Shown: positions 1 to 10,103 of the stretch, in pieces
Layout: each line of letters begins with the position of its first letter
How positions within the stretch are numbered: position 1 is the stretch's first letter
Assembly: GCF_029961145.1 (NCBI RefSeq)
Contig: NZ_JASBRG010000001.1
Coordinates: 124,001-188,000 of the forward strand
Direction of reading: 5' to 3'
DNA: 64,000 bases
From: Pinibacter soli
GTDB lineage: Bacteria; Bacteroidota; Bacteroidia; Chitinophagales; Chitinophagaceae
Position numbers and translations under genes: made by a program
The notes under the pieces: generated by a model
What the model saw: only the letters and a program-made list of their open reading frames with translations
The model's database searches: none
What the model was told of the DNA's origin: nothing

Positions 1-759
1 TCTGTAGGTGGATATATTATCGTCAGTTCCCGGCAACGCTTTGTGCCTTGCCGCTGCAATCCGCTGAGGAATTGAAGAAGACTCTCCGGCAACTTCTGGC
101 TCTTTGGCTTCCAGCTCTCTTACGGCCCTTTCATAACCTAAAGCAGTAGCCTTGACCAGCCAATAGCGTGCACTATCAATATTTACGGTGGTTCCATAGC
201 CATTGCGCAGGGCTAGCGCGAGATAATACATGCATGCAGCATCTCCTTTTTGCGCTCCCTTTTGAAAAAGCGCTACCGCTTTTTTGTAGCTCTGTTTACA
301 TCCCAGTCCCTTGTACAGCATGTAACCCTGGCCGTAATAACCAGCTTTATTGTCGGCAGTTGCTGCTTTTTCCAAACACTCGTAAGCTTGTTTGAAATCC
401 GGTGGAGTTTTGAGTTTATAATACAACCCCAGGTTATACCACGCCGCACTATATCCCTCTTCCGCAGCCTTTTTAAACCAGCGCTCTGCTTCAACATTGT
501 TACTGTCAACTCCTAAACCACGCTGGTATTGAATGGCCACTGCATTCATACCTTGCGCGCTACCCGCCTGCGCGCATTGCATATTCAGTTGAAAAGCTTT
601 TGCCGGATCGTATGGATAAGTAATACCAGTTAAATAAAGCTTTGCCTTTTTTAGATTGGACGTTATTATTGAATCTTGTGCATCATCATACTTAGTTTGT
701 GCATGCACATTAATAAGCAGCAACAAGATGCTGCTGAAAACGATTAGTATCCGTTTCAT
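1..759 (-). CDS. Sel1-repeat secreted protein, partial (C-terminus outside window)
   Basis: The frame opens at an ATG at 757-759 and stays open to base 1, giving at least 253 residues with the C-terminus missing. Residues 1-20 form a signal peptide ending near NVHAQ. From about residue 55 there are at least four Sel1-like (SEL1/TPR-type) helical repeats, recognisable as alternating A..G, Y.LG.Y and GxG signatures such as YNLGLYYK and YYGQGYMLYKGLG. Such solenoids usually mediate protein-protein contacts; the partner and role here are unknown. It lies 41 bases downstream of the next minus-strand gene and probably shares its transcript. The domain call is confident; no function is claimed. Confidence 0.8.
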   Translation of the reverse strand, partial: MKRILIVFSSILLLLINVHAQTKYDDAQDSIITSNLKKAKLYLTGITYPYDPAKAFQLNMQCAQAGSAQGMNAVAIQYQRGLGVDSNNVEAERWFKKAAEEGYSAAWYNLGLYYKLKTPPDFKQAYECLEKAATADNKAGYYGQGYMLYKGLGCKQSYKKAVALFQKGAQKGDAACMYYLALALRNGYGTTVNIDSARYWLVKATALGYERAVRELEAKEPEVAGESSSIPQRIAAARHKALPGTDDNISTYR

Positions 760-800
760 ATATTCAATCCTTTTTTAATTAATGTTTATTGCGTACTGTT

Positions 801-2102
801 TTACCATTGAAAACTTCCTTGTGGTGTGTTGGAGGGATTGTTGTACTTGCGTGCAGATTTCAAAGCCTTCAATGCTGCAGGCATATGGTCATCTATACTA
901 CGCACGTTGGCTTTTTGCTTTTCTCTGTCGTAGCTATACTTGTAAGTAGCGCACGCACGTGCAATATGGTAGGAGGTTAATTGCTTTATAGTTGCCTCTT
1001 TATCATAGTTAGTGGCGAGGCCTGCAGTTTCGAGTTCCTTCCAATCACGCTGCGCATCTTGCTCCGCCTTGCTTTTGTTATTAAGCACCATTGCTTTGGC
1101 ATATTGTTCTTCTGTAAGTATGCTTGGCAATACGGTACTTTCATACGGCTTGCTGTCGTACTTAGCCACCGGGTCTTTTAATGCCAGTTCATCTTTTGCT
1201 GCTTGTATGGTGGCAGCCATTACCATGATTGAATCTACCTGCGTTTCAGAAAGATTTAGGACGCTGCGAAGTTTTATTAACGTGGTTAGCTGAGATGCCG
1301 ATAGTGAACCGCCGTATCTTTTTTGAGAAACTGCTATTGACGATGTGTACAGGTTTTCGATAGCGGTAATAAGGCTGTCTTTCTCTTTTGTAAACAGCGG
1401 ATACATTTTATCTACGATAGCCAACTGCCGCTTTTTCTCATACACGATAGGGAACAGCGCGTCGCGGCCAGCCTTTGTAATTTTTTTACTTTTTATAAGC
1501 GGGTAAAAATATTGTTTTGCATTGCTTGTGGCTGTTTGATCTATTTCGTTACTATAAAGCTGGGCGAAATAAAGAGTGTCGGAAATCGTTTTGCGCATGG
1601 CTTCATTAAAGTTGGAGGCCCAGCCATCATCTTTATGATTGGTCAACTCTTTTTGAAAGGCTTTTTCGAGTTTGATTTTAATAATATTGTCGAGCGGTTT
1701 TATGGCTTGCAACTCTTTTGTGCGACGTTTCAAATATTCGCCGGAAGCACTGTCGCAATTGCATTGTTGAACAACTGAACCTGTGTTAATTTTTTTATAC
1801 CGCTCCTTTCCAATAATTGTCATCACCGCCTGTGCGCATTCACTGCGAACCTTTTCCAATTCCTGTAATGTTTTTCCCTGCCGGGCCATTGTAAAAAGAG
1901 TGCTGTCTTCTTTCCTGTACTGCACAGCAAGCTGCAGCATTTCGCCATCTGTGAGGTTTACTTTATTCACCGCTTCATACATTTTTGTAATGACCGCTGG
2001 TGGATAGTAATTCAAAATCTTTTCGGGCAGTTGCTGTTGGGTTTGAGCGAATGATGGCGCAGTAGATAAGCACGCAATGAAGCCAAAGAATAGTTTTTTC
2101 AT
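801..2102 (-). CDS. Secreted protein of unknown function, 433 aa
   Basis: ATG start followed by a clear signal peptide (MKKLFFGFIACLSTAPSFAQ), so it is exported. The mature part is charged and predicted helical. I do not recognise a family. Two stretches, about residues 50-105 and 280-345, look like diverged copies of one module: each has a leucine/serine-threonine turn (NLTDGEM, NLSETQV) followed by helices, and the second contains ILTEEQY, which resembles LTxxQ-type periplasmic helices. One central CNCD cysteine pair lies near residue 115. It sits in a minus-strand series with the Sel1 gene downstream and the transglutaminase-like gene 131 bases upstream. Expression is likely; function unassigned. 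Confidence 0.75.
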   Translation of the reverse strand: MKKLFFGFIACLSTAPSFAQTQQQLPEKILNYYPPAVITKMYEAVNKVNLTDGEMLQLAVQYRKEDSTLFTMARQGKTLQELEKVRSECAQAVMTIIGKERYKKINTGSVVQQCNCDSASGEYLKRRTKELQAIKPLDNIIKIKLEKAFQKELTNHKDDGWASNFNEAMRKTISDTLYFAQLYSNEIDQTATSNAKQYFYPLIKSKKITKAGRDALFPIVYEKKRQLAIVDKMYPLFTKEKDSLITAIENLYTSSIAVSQKRYGGSLSASQLTTLIKLRSVLNLSETQVDSIMVMAATIQAAKDELALKDPVAKYDSKPYESTVLPSILTEEQYAKAMVLNNKSKAEQDAQRDWKELETAGLATNYDKEATIKQLTSYHIARACATYKYSYDREKQKANVRSIDDHMPAALKALKSARKYNNPSNTPQGSFQW

Positions 2103-2233
2103 AAACTTCTTTTAGTAGTGAATAAATTAAAATGATGGTAAGAGATGGACGGCTACTAAAAGGAGGGCAAGAAGAACTATTGCTAATTCATATATTGAGT
2201 CATTCAGCTATTCAATAATTGGTTACTCAACTG

Positions 2234-3763
2234 TTACCACCACTCTCTATCTCCATTATCGGAAATAGTAAATGGCCTTTCTTTCTTTTGACTGTATTCA
2301 GGAACAAGTAACAGCAGGGCATTGCGTGGCACTTTTTCAAATACCAGCGATTTTTGTTCTGCATTGACTGTTGTTTCTGCTATCGATGTCCATTTATTGT
2401 TCCAGTAAAAAAGTTTGTATTTCTTTCCCTGTCTGAACACCAGGTATTTATCCTGTTCATAAACTGAAATTGAACGTAAGTTGGCAGTATCAGGCTTAAG
2501 CAAAAGCGTTGTATTACTATTGTTTACCGCTATTGGCCAGCCAACTGGCTTCATTTTTTTATTTTCATAACTCATTGGTAAAAACACAGCACCTTTACAC
2601 ATGTCGGTAAATACCACCTGATTGTTATTTACGTTTCCCCACCAGGCCGGTGTCCAATTAAGAAAATTTAATACGCATGCGTAGGCCACTTTAGGCATTG
2701 AAGCAGCGGGAAATAATGATAGCTTCACATCTCCCGTTGCCCAATATTCCCTTGTCACATCAACATAGTTGGCCTTTCGCAAAATGCCCGGAGGTATCAG
2801 ATTTGTATCAATAAAAGAAGCGAGAGCTGAAGCTTGTTTTGAATAAGTTGTCCGCAGAACCTTTGCTGGCTCTCTCGGCAACTTATCGAACATTGTCGCA
2901 GTATTCGACACATCAAAACTCAGAGGTTTATTATCGTCTAACGTCTCATTTAAAAAATGCTTTCCTGATGATGTTGCCCAACACACAATGTTATCAATAG
3001 TTGCAGGCATTCCTTGTGATCTTAACATAAACACGTTCAAATCTGCAATATCCTCACATGGGCCCTTTTTGCGGGTCAGTAGTTGCAGAGCACCTAAGCG
3101 AGGTAAAGGCTCTTTCCTTTCTTCTATGCTGTAGGTATTAGTAAACCATTGATAGCAACTTTTTGCTATCACCGCGATTTTATCTTTGCCGGCCTTACTT
3201 GCAAGGCTATCGTTATTTATCCATTCAAATTTTTCGCGATAAACTTTGCGCCAGTCTTGCAGAGGTTCTACACTTATCCGGTACGGCAAAATATATTCGC
3301 AGAAATCTTCAAAACAAATTTTCTGTCTTGGTGTTTTTCTCCAAATATCAAACGCAGCTTCAACATTATTGATTAAATACGAAGACGCTATTGTGTCTAT
3401 ATCATAATATTTAACCTGTACAGGATGCAGGCCAGGATGTACTTTTCTCAATTCTTCAAAGGCTTTTAGAGCTGTAGAAAAATCTGAATAGGAACGCTCA
3501 TTAAACACAACCTTTTCTTCATTACTATTTGCCCAGTAATAATCTACTGAATAATGTATATCCATATTTGCAATGAGAAAATAGATTGCTTTTAATTTTA
3601 ACGTATCTCCCGTTGCCGAAAAATATTCTATCGCTTTTTTAAGTTCTGTTTTATTCTTTCCAGCCTTGCTCAACACTATTTGCACATCGTTTGGATATGA
3701 CAGTTGAGCAAACGATGCTGCCGATACGATCAATATCAGACCGGTTAAAATCAACTTCTTCAT
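2234..3763 (-). CDS. Secreted transglutaminase-like (papain-fold) protein, 509 aa
   Basis: Signal peptide at residues 1-19 (ending SAASFAQ). The central part resembles the transglutaminase-like fold: Cys236 in the context KKGPCEDIADLN, His269 in SSGKHFLNE, and Asp284 in LSFDVSN have the order and spacing of a Cys-His-Asp triad. In bacteria this fold usually acts as a peptidase or amidase and less often as a cross-linker. The C-terminal 200 residues look like a beta-sandwich with many aromatic residues and may bind carbohydrate or protein. It lies 31 bases downstream of the O-antigen-ligase-like gene. The triad assignment is by eye; the substrate is unknown. Confidence 0.7.
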   Translation of the reverse strand: MKKLILTGLILIVSAASFAQLSYPNDVQIVLSKAGKNKTELKKAIEYFSATGDTLKLKAIYFLIANMDIHYSVDYYWANSNEEKVVFNERSYSDFSTALKAFEELRKVHPGLHPVQVKYYDIDTIASSYLINNVEAAFDIWRKTPRQKICFEDFCEYILPYRISVEPLQDWRKVYREKFEWINNDSLASKAGKDKIAVIAKSCYQWFTNTYSIEERKEPLPRLGALQLLTRKKGPCEDIADLNVFMLRSQGMPATIDNIVCWATSSGKHFLNETLDDNKPLSFDVSNTATMFDKLPREPAKVLRTTYSKQASALASFIDTNLIPPGILRKANYVDVTREYWATGDVKLSLFPAASMPKVAYACVLNFLNWTPAWWGNVNNNQVVFTDMCKGAVFLPMSYENKKMKPVGWPIAVNNSNTTLLLKPDTANLRSISVYEQDKYLVFRQGKKYKLFYWNNKWTSIAETTVNAEQKSLVFEKVPRNALLLLVPEYSQKKERPFTISDNGDREWW

Positions 3764-3794
3764 AATGCAATTGAGGTTAAAAGGTGTACGAAAT

Positions 3795-5621
3795 TTATTT
3801 ATGTTGTTGAATCACTATTTTATAAGCCGGACGAGCCGTATCAGTTTGCTGAACGAGCGAATATGTTTTTAGCAATTCACTAGCAGCTTGTTTATACCGT
3901 TCCGCATTGGCAGATATTCCTCTCGGTTTCATTTGTAGTACGGTCCGCGCCATCTGGCTGGCCTTTGCATGGCTTCCGATTTCTTTATACAACTCCATAA
4001 GCCCCACAACCGGCTCCATTTTATAGGGCTCCAAATTGCATGCGTCATTGAATTTTTGTTCTGCAGCATTATATTGTTTGAGTTGAGCGTGAATGCGAGC
4101 TGCCTGCAAGTACAAACCCGGGTCGGGAGTCAGGGAAATAGCTTTTTCTATAGCTGACAAACTTTGAGTGTAGTTATGATTTTCACACAGCAGCCTGGCA
4201 TAGGTTTTCCAAAAAAGGGATTCATTGCTTAACTCATTTTCTAAGAAAGTCATTTTAAGCAATGTGTCATTCCTTTTTTGAGTAAAAGCCAGTCTGTTTA
4301 TTTCTTGCAGGCTGTTATATTCTCTAGCGAGCTTCCACTGCCTTGCACCAAACAGTAACCCAATCATAAAAAGTGCTCCACAAGTAATTCTTCTGAATAT
4401 CGACAGGTTGTTAATCTTTTGAACTGGATCAACAATATAAATGGTAAGATATATAACCAGTAAGCACATAACCGGGATGGCTTGCACTGTAAAATTTGCA
4501 ATACTCATCACAAAAAATCCAGCTATGCCCGCATATGCAGCAATACCAACTGTATTTGTTTTTGAAGGCGGTTTTATAAGCACCGACAGCAACATCGCAA
4601 TAAACAGCAGAGCAGCGACAAAACCACCCTCTACAAAATTCTGCAACGGCTCACAATACGCCATCCGAATGTATGAAGCAATTTGTTTTTCACTGTTCGT
4701 TGCAATGCCACTGTCAAAATAAGAGGCTTGATATAAATTATAATTACGTTCAAATGTTCCCAACCCATGTCCTGTAAAAGCTTGCTCCATTCCCAGACTT
4801 ACGCATAGTTTCCAAATCAGCAGGCGTCCTGCAGTGGAATTTTCCTTCTCGTAATACCCTCCAACAACGACCAGCGCCAACATTAAGGAGCACAGCACAA
4901 CTGAAGCAATTCTTTTCTTGCAACTAAGTTTTCCTATTTTTTGAAACAATGAATATCGGTAAGCGAAAATAATGCCTATAACTACTCCAGCCGCAAGCAA
5001 TGCCGCCCGGCATTGCAGTAAAAGCAATGCAACAAATAAAAAAACGGTTGCCGCAAAACTTATATATCTATAGTTTTTTCCTTCATGCCACAAAGCGGTA
5101 TAACAAATGGCGGGTAGCGACATTGCTAAAAACATTGCCGTCACATTGGGATTTACCCATGTACCTGTAACACTAAAAAATTTATTGAAAGGCTTGACAA
5201 AGCCGACCAACTGTAGAAAACAAATAACACATTCTGCAACTGCAAACAAACTTGCAATTAAAAATATCATTGATGGTCTGAGCCTATCAATCCCGAATAA
5301 CAGAACTAATGATACGAATAAAAATAAATGAGCAAGAAAATATGCATGATCCAGATTAACTGAAAAATGACACAGCAGGGGCTGCAAAAGATAAAATATT
5401 ATCCAGCCCAAAAACAATCCTGTTGTCAATCGCTTTTGCTTATCAATTAAAGGGACTTTTTTTGAAATAAAAATTACCGCTAATGTTAGAAGTACTAGTA
5501 ATGTAACAGTTATTGTATAACAAAAATAGGCCGTCAGTGTCGGGCTTAAAAAAGTGCCTGAATTAGCAAGGGACCCACAAATAATTGTCGCTACCAGGAG
5601 CGTAGAAAAAATTCTATCCAT
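3795..5621 (-). CDS. O-antigen ligase/Wzy-like polytopic membrane protein with C-terminal TPRs
   Basis: About 608 residues from the ATG at 5619-5621 (MDRIFSTLLVATII). The frame is open another 72 codons upstream, but that extension is Cys/Tyr-rich low-quality sequence, so the internal ATG at the first membrane segment is preferred. About ten hydrophobic segments fill residues 5-430, with a long periplasmic loop (FTGHGLGTFERNYNLYQ) typical of the Wzy/WaaL O-antigen ligase-polymerase superfamily (GHGLGTFE-type motif). Residues about 450-600 form two to three tetratricopeptide repeats. The family joins or polymerises glycan at the periplasmic face; the substrate is unknown. No glycan gene cluster surrounds it, so it may be a solitary ligase-like protein. 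Confidence 0.75.
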   Translation of the reverse strand: MDRIFSTLLVATIICGSLANSGTFLSPTLTAYFCYTITVTLLVLLTLAVIFISKKVPLIDKQKRLTTGLFLGWIIFYLLQPLLCHFSVNLDHAYFLAHLFLFVSLVLLFGIDRLRPSMIFLIASLFAVAECVICFLQLVGFVKPFNKFFSVTGTWVNPNVTAMFLAMSLPAICYTALWHEGKNYRYISFAATVFLFVALLLLQCRAALLAAGVVIGIIFAYRYSLFQKIGKLSCKKRIASVVLCSLMLALVVVGGYYEKENSTAGRLLIWKLCVSLGMEQAFTGHGLGTFERNYNLYQASYFDSGIATNSEKQIASYIRMAYCEPLQNFVEGGFVAALLFIAMLLSVLIKPPSKTNTVGIAAYAGIAGFFVMSIANFTVQAIPVMCLLVIYLTIYIVDPVQKINNLSIFRRITCGALFMIGLLFGARQWKLAREYNSLQEINRLAFTQKRNDTLLKMTFLENELSNESLFWKTYARLLCENHNYTQSLSAIEKAISLTPDPGLYLQAARIHAQLKQYNAAEQKFNDACNLEPYKMEPVVGLMELYKEIGSHAKASQMARTVLQMKPRGISANAERYKQAASELLKTYSLVQQTDTARPAYKIVIQQHK

Positions 5622-6153
5622 AATCAATAAAACATAAAGACAGCTACAATAAACTGTTTCAATATTCGCATATACATAACAGTTATACATATTCGCGAAC
5701 ATATGCGTTCGCAACATGCACCGGCATGCATACGCATAGCAACATTCTGTAGCCATCGATGAATTAAGAAATAGTAAAAAAGAAATTATGTATGGATGAA
5801 TACTATTTAGAGAAGAATTCTCCTGAGAGCAGTTCATTCATACGGCACACAATCAGCAAATAAGTTGAGTATTGGGATATGAAACTAATGGAGTAAAACG
5901 AGTCTGTAGCAAATACAAATCTCGTCTTGTTAATAGCTTGCCAATGTATTGTTAACAGCTTGCTAATCAAATTTATACTATTTTTTCATTTTTCAAAAAA
6001 ATGGGCACCTTTTTTTCTAACTATCTTTAATGGCGAATAATCATAGAACACACTCATTGAGTGAAAAAAACCAACGATTAATCCACCTTTTTAGTAGAGA
6101 AATAATATCTTCGTACTCAACTTTATAAACAATAATCAATAAACTATCTAACT
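5622..6153. other. 532-base divergent intergenic region
   Basis: This separates the ligase-like gene (minus) from the peroxiredoxin gene (plus). It contains a cluster of short dyads at 5664-5740 (for example GCGAAC at 5695-5700 opposite GTTCGC at 5707-5712) and a 19-bp direct repeat at 5927-5967. A weak match to the Bacteroidota minus-7 element (TATCTTCG) lies at 6106-6113 upstream of peroxiredoxin. No convincing open frame or structured RNA was found. Confidence 0.6.
5927..5967 (+). repeat. Tandem 19-bp direct repeat, 22-bp period, possible operator
   Basis: Two copies, at 5927-5945 and 5949-5967, share TTGTTAAyAGCTTGCyAAT with two mismatches. The 22-bp step puts them on the same face of the helix. 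The second copy contains the perfect palindrome TGTTAACA at 5950-5957. Position upstream of peroxiredoxin suggests a regulator site; this is inferred from spacing only. Confidence 0.45.
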
Positions 6154-6792
6154 ATGAGCTTACGTTTGGGCGATGCTGCTCCTAATTTTAAAGCAGTTAC
6201 TACTGAAGGTGAAATAGATTTTTACGAATATCTTGGCAATAGCTGGGGTATCCTTTTTTCTCATCCTGCTGACTACACTCCGGTTTGTACAACAGAGCTT
6301 GGCAAAACTGCGTTGCTGAAAAGTGAGTTTGATAAACGTAATGTAAAAGTTCTTGCTGTAAGTGTTGACCCAATTGAAAAACACCACGGCTGGAAAAAAG
6401 ATATCAACGAAACTCAAAATTGTTCGGTTGAGTTTCCAATCATCGCTGATGAAGACAAAACTGTAGCTAATCTTTACGGCATGATTCATCCTAACGCTTC
6501 TGAAACTTTTACGGTGCGTTCTTTGTTTGTTATCGGACCAGATAAGAAAGTTAAATTGACTTTGACTTATCCAGCTTCAACAGGTAGAAACTTCGTTGAA
6601 GTTCTGCGTGTAATTGATTCTCTTCAGTTGACAGCAAATCACAGCGTGGCAACTCCTGCTGACTGGAAACACGGTGAAAGAGTAATCGTTGTTCCTGCAA
6701 TTTCTACAGAAGACGCGATCAAAAAATTCCCTAAAGGTGTTGAGGTTGTAAAACCATACTTGCGTTATACGCCGCAACCAAACCTGGATTAA
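6154..6792 (+). CDS. 1-Cys peroxiredoxin (Prx6 type)
   Basis: 212 residues, the usual size for the Prx6 subfamily. The protein reduces hydrogen and alkyl peroxides in the cytoplasm. The peroxidatic cysteine is Cys45 in HPADYTPVCTTELG; the other cysteine is Cys90, which does not sit in a 2-Cys resolving position. The long C-terminal extension ending YLRYTPQP is characteristic of Prx6 rather than AhpC. Monocistronic, with a strong stem-loop terminator at 6864-6914 shared with convergent uvrA. Its TAA stop is the first triplet of a palindromic repeat array. Confidence 0.95.
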   Translation: MSLRLGDAAPNFKAVTTEGEIDFYEYLGNSWGILFSHPADYTPVCTTELGKTALLKSEFDKRNVKVLAVSVDPIEKHHGWKKDINETQNCSVEFPIIADEDKTVANLYGMIHPNASETFTVRSLFVIGPDKKVKLTLTYPASTGRNFVEVLRVIDSLQLTANHSVATPADWKHGERVIVVPAISTEDAIKKFPKGVEVVKPYLRYTPQPNLD

Positions 6793-6985
6793 TTGAAAAT
6801 TGAAAGTTGAAAATTGAAAATGACGAGTGCTATTACTCTGTTTTTTTGATTGATACTTAGTAGAAATAAAGAAGAAGGGCTTCGACAAATTGTCGAAGCC
6901 CTTCTTCTTTATTTACAGAAAGTTGCGAAACCAAGGCTTGTCAAACTCAACCCATTTTCAACTTTCAACTTTCAATTTTCAATTA
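6790..6985. repeat. Palindromic TTGAAAATTGAAAG array embracing prx and uvrA stops
   Basis: The left arm, 6790-6823, begins with the prx stop codon. The right arm, 6952-6985, is its reverse complement and begins, on the minus strand, with the uvrA stop codon. Read outward from each gene, the arms are identical for 23 bases and match with one mismatch for about 33. A perfect 25-bp terminator hairpin sits between them. Confidence 0.85.
6864..6914. terminator. Bidirectional terminator, 25-bp perfect stem
   Basis: A 25-base arm (6864-6888) and its exact reverse complement (6890-6914) flank one base. The stem core is GAAGAAGGGCTTCGACAA with A/T-rich outer parts that give a U-tract in either direction. 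It serves convergent prx and uvrA. Confidence 0.9.
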
Positions 6986-9799
6986 CATAAACTTTGCCGT
7001 ATAGCTCTCTTTGCTCTTCTTCAAATCTGCCGGTCTTCCTGCAAATACAAGCGTACCGCCACCGTCGCCAGCTTCAGGCCCCAAGTCGAGTACCCAATCC
7101 GCGCTTTTTATAACGTCTGTGTTATGCTCAATTACAAGAATGGAATGCCCTTGTTCAATCAATGCATTGAATGATGCCAACAGCTTTTTAATATCGTGAA
7201 AATGCAAACCTGTTGTCGGTTCATCGAAGATGAAAAGTATATGACCCTGAGCCTTTTCTTTTCCTAAGAATGAAGCCAGCTTTACACGTTGTGCCTCACC
7301 CCCGGAGAGCGTATCAGATGATTGGCCCAGCTTTACATAACCAAGGCCAACATCGCTCAGAGGTTTTATTTTTTTAGAAACATCTTTCACATCTGCGAAA
7401 AATTCGATTGCCTCATCAACACTCATTTCCAAAACGTCGTACACACTCTTGCCTTTGTAGGTTACTTCCAGCACTTCTTCTTTAAACCTTTTACCACCAC
7501 ATACTTCGCAGGTCAAATGCACGTCAGCAAGGAATTGCATTTCCACAATTTGTTCGCCCTCACCTTTACAAGCATCACATCTTCCTCCATCTACGTTGAA
7601 AGAAAAATGCTTTGGCTGAAAGCCTCTTATTTTGCTTAAAGGTTGTTTCGCAAACAGGTCCCTTATTTCATCATAAGCTTTGATGTATGTAACAGGATTG
7701 CTTCGTGAAGATTTGCCAATCGGATTCTGATCTACCATTTCAATTTGCGAAATGTAATCAATGTCGCCGGTGACGCCTTTGTGTAAACCAACTTTATCCG
7801 CAAACTCTCCTTTTATTTTTTGCAATGCAGGATACAAAATTTGTTTTACCAAGGTTGTTTTTCCGCTACCGCTCACGCCGCTAACCACGCACATTACATT
7901 CAACGGGAAGGTCACATCAATATTCTGCAGATTGTTTTGTCTTGCACCTTGAACAGTTACAGATCTTGTCCATTTACGTGCATTTTTCGGCGCATCAATG
8001 GTCAGTTCCCCGCTAAGGTATTTACCGGTAAGGCTTTTCTTGTTGGCAACAATTTGATCATAGTTGCCGGTCGCAATTACTTCACCACCTAAATGTGAGG
8101 CCAGCGGCCCCATGTCAATGATATAGTCCGCTTCACGCATCATCATTTCATCGTGTTCAACAACTACGACAGTATTGCCAAGATTGCGCAACTCTTTCAA
8201 CACCTCGATAAGCCTTGCCGTATCTCTTGAATGCAGGCCGATAGAAGGTTCGTCAAGAATGTATAGCGAGTTTGTAAGATTACTTCCCAAACTTCTCGTT
8301 AGTTGAATACGCTGGCTTTCACCACCGCTCAATGAATTGGCGAGGCGGCTTAGTGTAAGATAACCGAGTCCAACATCAAGTAACGTCTTTAATCTCGTAT
8401 TGATTTCGATCAAAATTCTTTTCGCCAATTGCCTGTCATGCTCACTTAACTTAAGGTCAGCAAACCATTGGTTGAGATCTTTTACCGGCATATCACACAA
8501 TTCGCCAATATTCTTCCCTCCTATTTTTACATACAATGCTTCTTTGCGCAGGCGATATCCGTTACAATCGGGGCATTGCGTGCGGCCACGGTAACGGCTC
8601 AGTAACACGCGATATTGCACTTTATACAGGTTCTGTTCTACCTCTTTAAAAAAATCATCAATTCCCTGTGCATGTGCATTTCCTTTCCACAACGTATTAT
8701 ATTGTTCTTTTGTAAGATCAATTATTGGGCTGTGGATGGGAAAATCGAAGCGTTTGGCACCTTTGATAAATTGTTCTTTCCACCATCCCAATTTTTCACC
8801 TTTCCACGGGGCCACGCCACCTTCGTATACACTTAAGCGTTTGTCGGGAATTACAAGATCGGCGTCTATCCCCAAAACCTGTGAAAATCCTTCGCAGGTA
8901 GGGCATGCGCCAAAAGGGTTATTGAATGAAAAAAGATTCGGTACGGGTTCTTCGAACGTCAAACCGTCAAGCTCGAACTTATTCGAAAAATGACGAGGTT
9001 TGTCACTATTTACCTGGATGTACATTTCGCCTTCCCCCTCAAAAAATGCAGTATTCACAGAATCTGCCATGCGGTGAAGATCATCTTCCTCAAAATCCTT
9101 TGCAACAAGACGATCGACCAGTACATATACCGGAGCTGCTTTTTTAGATTTTGGAGTCAATACGGAAACGTCTTCCAGTGTATCTTCTATGTGTAATGTT
9201 TCGCCACTTGCATACAGCCTGGAGAAACCCTTTTGTATTAAAATATTGAGTTCTTCTTTAACGTCCCTGTTTTTATGCTGACGAAACTCCACCATTATCA
9301 GCACTTTGTCTCCATGAGGAAGCGATTTAATGGCATTCACCACATCGGTAACGTCGTCTTTTTTAACTTCATTTCCGCTTACGGGAGAAATCGTTTTGCC
9401 GGCACGGGCAAATAAAAGTCTCAAATAATCATAAATCTCTGTCATAGTGCCCACGGTTGACCTGGGCGTGCGGGAAATCACCTTCTGCTCTATGGCAATG
9501 GCCGGGCATAAGCCTTTGATAAAATCAACGTCTGGTTTATCCATACGCATAAGAAACTGTCTCGCATAAGCGCTAAGGCTTTCCGCGTAGCGTCGCTGTC
9601 CTTCAGCATATAATGTATCTATTGTAAGAGATGATTTTCCTGAGCCGGAAACGCCGGTCACCACTACCAGCTTGCTGCGAGGTATTTCAACATCCACATT
9701 TTTAAGATTGTGAACCCTCGCGCCTTTTATCAAAATTGAATTGTCTGAATTGGTAACACCTGCCTCTGCTATTTTCTTTTTCTTTGTACTCGTATTCAT
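6983..9799 (-). CDS. uvrA: Excinuclease ABC subunit A (UvrA)
   Basis: 938 residues, full length for UvrA, the damage-recognition ATPase of nucleotide excision repair. There are two ABC ATPase modules: Walker [10 protein letters not shown] at residues 49-57 and GVSGSGKTT near 640, with signatures [11 protein letters not shown] and [11 protein letters not shown]. The second zinc module is complete (CDAC and CEVC pairs). In the first, only one CxxC (CPTC, after [10 protein letters not shown]) is visible; the preceding position reads [11 protein letters not shown] with no cysteine pair. An extra CPDC occurs downstream. It has its own transcription unit: a minus-7-like TAAATTTG lies at 9834-9841, and the stop is the first codon of a repeat array. 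Confidence 0.97.
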   Translation of the reverse strand: MNTSTKKKKIAEAGVTNSDNSILIKGARVHNLKNVDVEIPRSKLVVVTGVSGSGKSSLTIDTLYAEGQRRYAESLSAYARQFLMRMDKPDVDFIKGLCPAIAIEQKVISRTPRSTVGTMTEIYDYLRLLFARAGKTISPVSGNEVKKDDVTDVVNAIKSLPHGDKVLIMVEFRQHKNRDVKEELNILIQKGFSRLYASGETLHIEDTLEDVSVLTPKSKKAAPVYVLVDRLVAKDFEEDDLHRMADSVNTAFFEGEGEMYIQVNSDKPRHFSNKFELDGLTFEEPVPNLFSFNNPFGACPTCEGFSQVLGIDADLVIPDKRLSVYEGGVAPWKGEKLGWWKEQFIKGAKRFDFPIHSPIIDLTKEQYNTLWKGNAHAQGIDDFFKEVEQNLYKVQYRVLLSRYRGRTQCPDCNGYRLRKEALYVKIGGKNIGELCDMPVKDLNQWFADLKLSEHDRQLAKRILIEINTRLKTLLDVGLGYLTLSRLANSLSGGESQRIQLTRSLGSNLTNSLYILDEPSIGLHSRDTARLIEVLKELRNLGNTVVVVEHDEMMMREADYIIDMGPLASHLGGEVIATGNYDQIVANKKSLTGKYLSGELTIDAPKNARKWTRSVTVQGARQNNLQNIDVTFPLNVMCVVSGVSGSGKTTLVKQILYPALQKIKGEFADKVGLHKGVTGDIDYISQIEMVDQNPIGKSSRSNPVTYIKAYDEIRDLFAKQPLSKIRGFQPKHFSFNVDGGRCDACKGEGEQIVEMQFLADVHLTCEVCGGKRFKEEVLEVTYKGKSVYDVLEMSVDEAIEFFADVKDVSKKIKPLSDVGLGYVKLGQSSDTLSGGEAQRVKLASFLGKEKAQGHILFIFDEPTTGLHFHDIKKLLASFNALIEQGHSILVIEHNTDVIKSADWVLDLGPEAGDGGGTLVFAGRPADLKKSKESYTAKFM

Positions 9800-10103
9800 T
9801 TATATATGTGTGTAGCTATAAAGAAGCTATAGACAAATTTATTGCAAATATGACCAATAACATGCCGTAAAATGAACGTTGGGTTACGGGATTGTAATTT
9901 TATTGTGCAGCTCAAATAAAAATTTCGCAAAAATTTGCTTCTTAAAAAAATAACAGTATTTTTAATTATCATTTGTTATTTACATGAAAAACCTAAAACT
10001 TGCGCCTATCGCTTAAAATACTACTAAATTTCGTCTAAATCACCCTAGACATTGAAGACTGTAACCAATATCCAATAATAACAAAACTCCAGTAGTTAAG
10101 TTT
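9800..10103. other. 304-base divergent promoter region uvrA / sigma factor
   Basis: A/T-rich and without an open frame. On the minus strand TAAATTTG (9834-9841) fits the Bacteroidota minus-7 consensus TAnnTTTG for uvrA; no good minus-33 TTTG lies at the expected spacing. Nothing decisive was seen for the plus-strand sigma gene. Confidence 0.45.

Noticed and set aside
5622-5837. 72-codon Cys/Tyr-rich extension of the ligase-like protein
   Set aside because: It is low-quality sequence from a dyad-rich leader; the ATG at 5621 starts directly at the first membrane helix.
6790-6985. CRISPR-like reading of the repeat arrays
   Set aside because: Words are under 12 bases, there are no unique spacers of constant size, and no cas genes occur.
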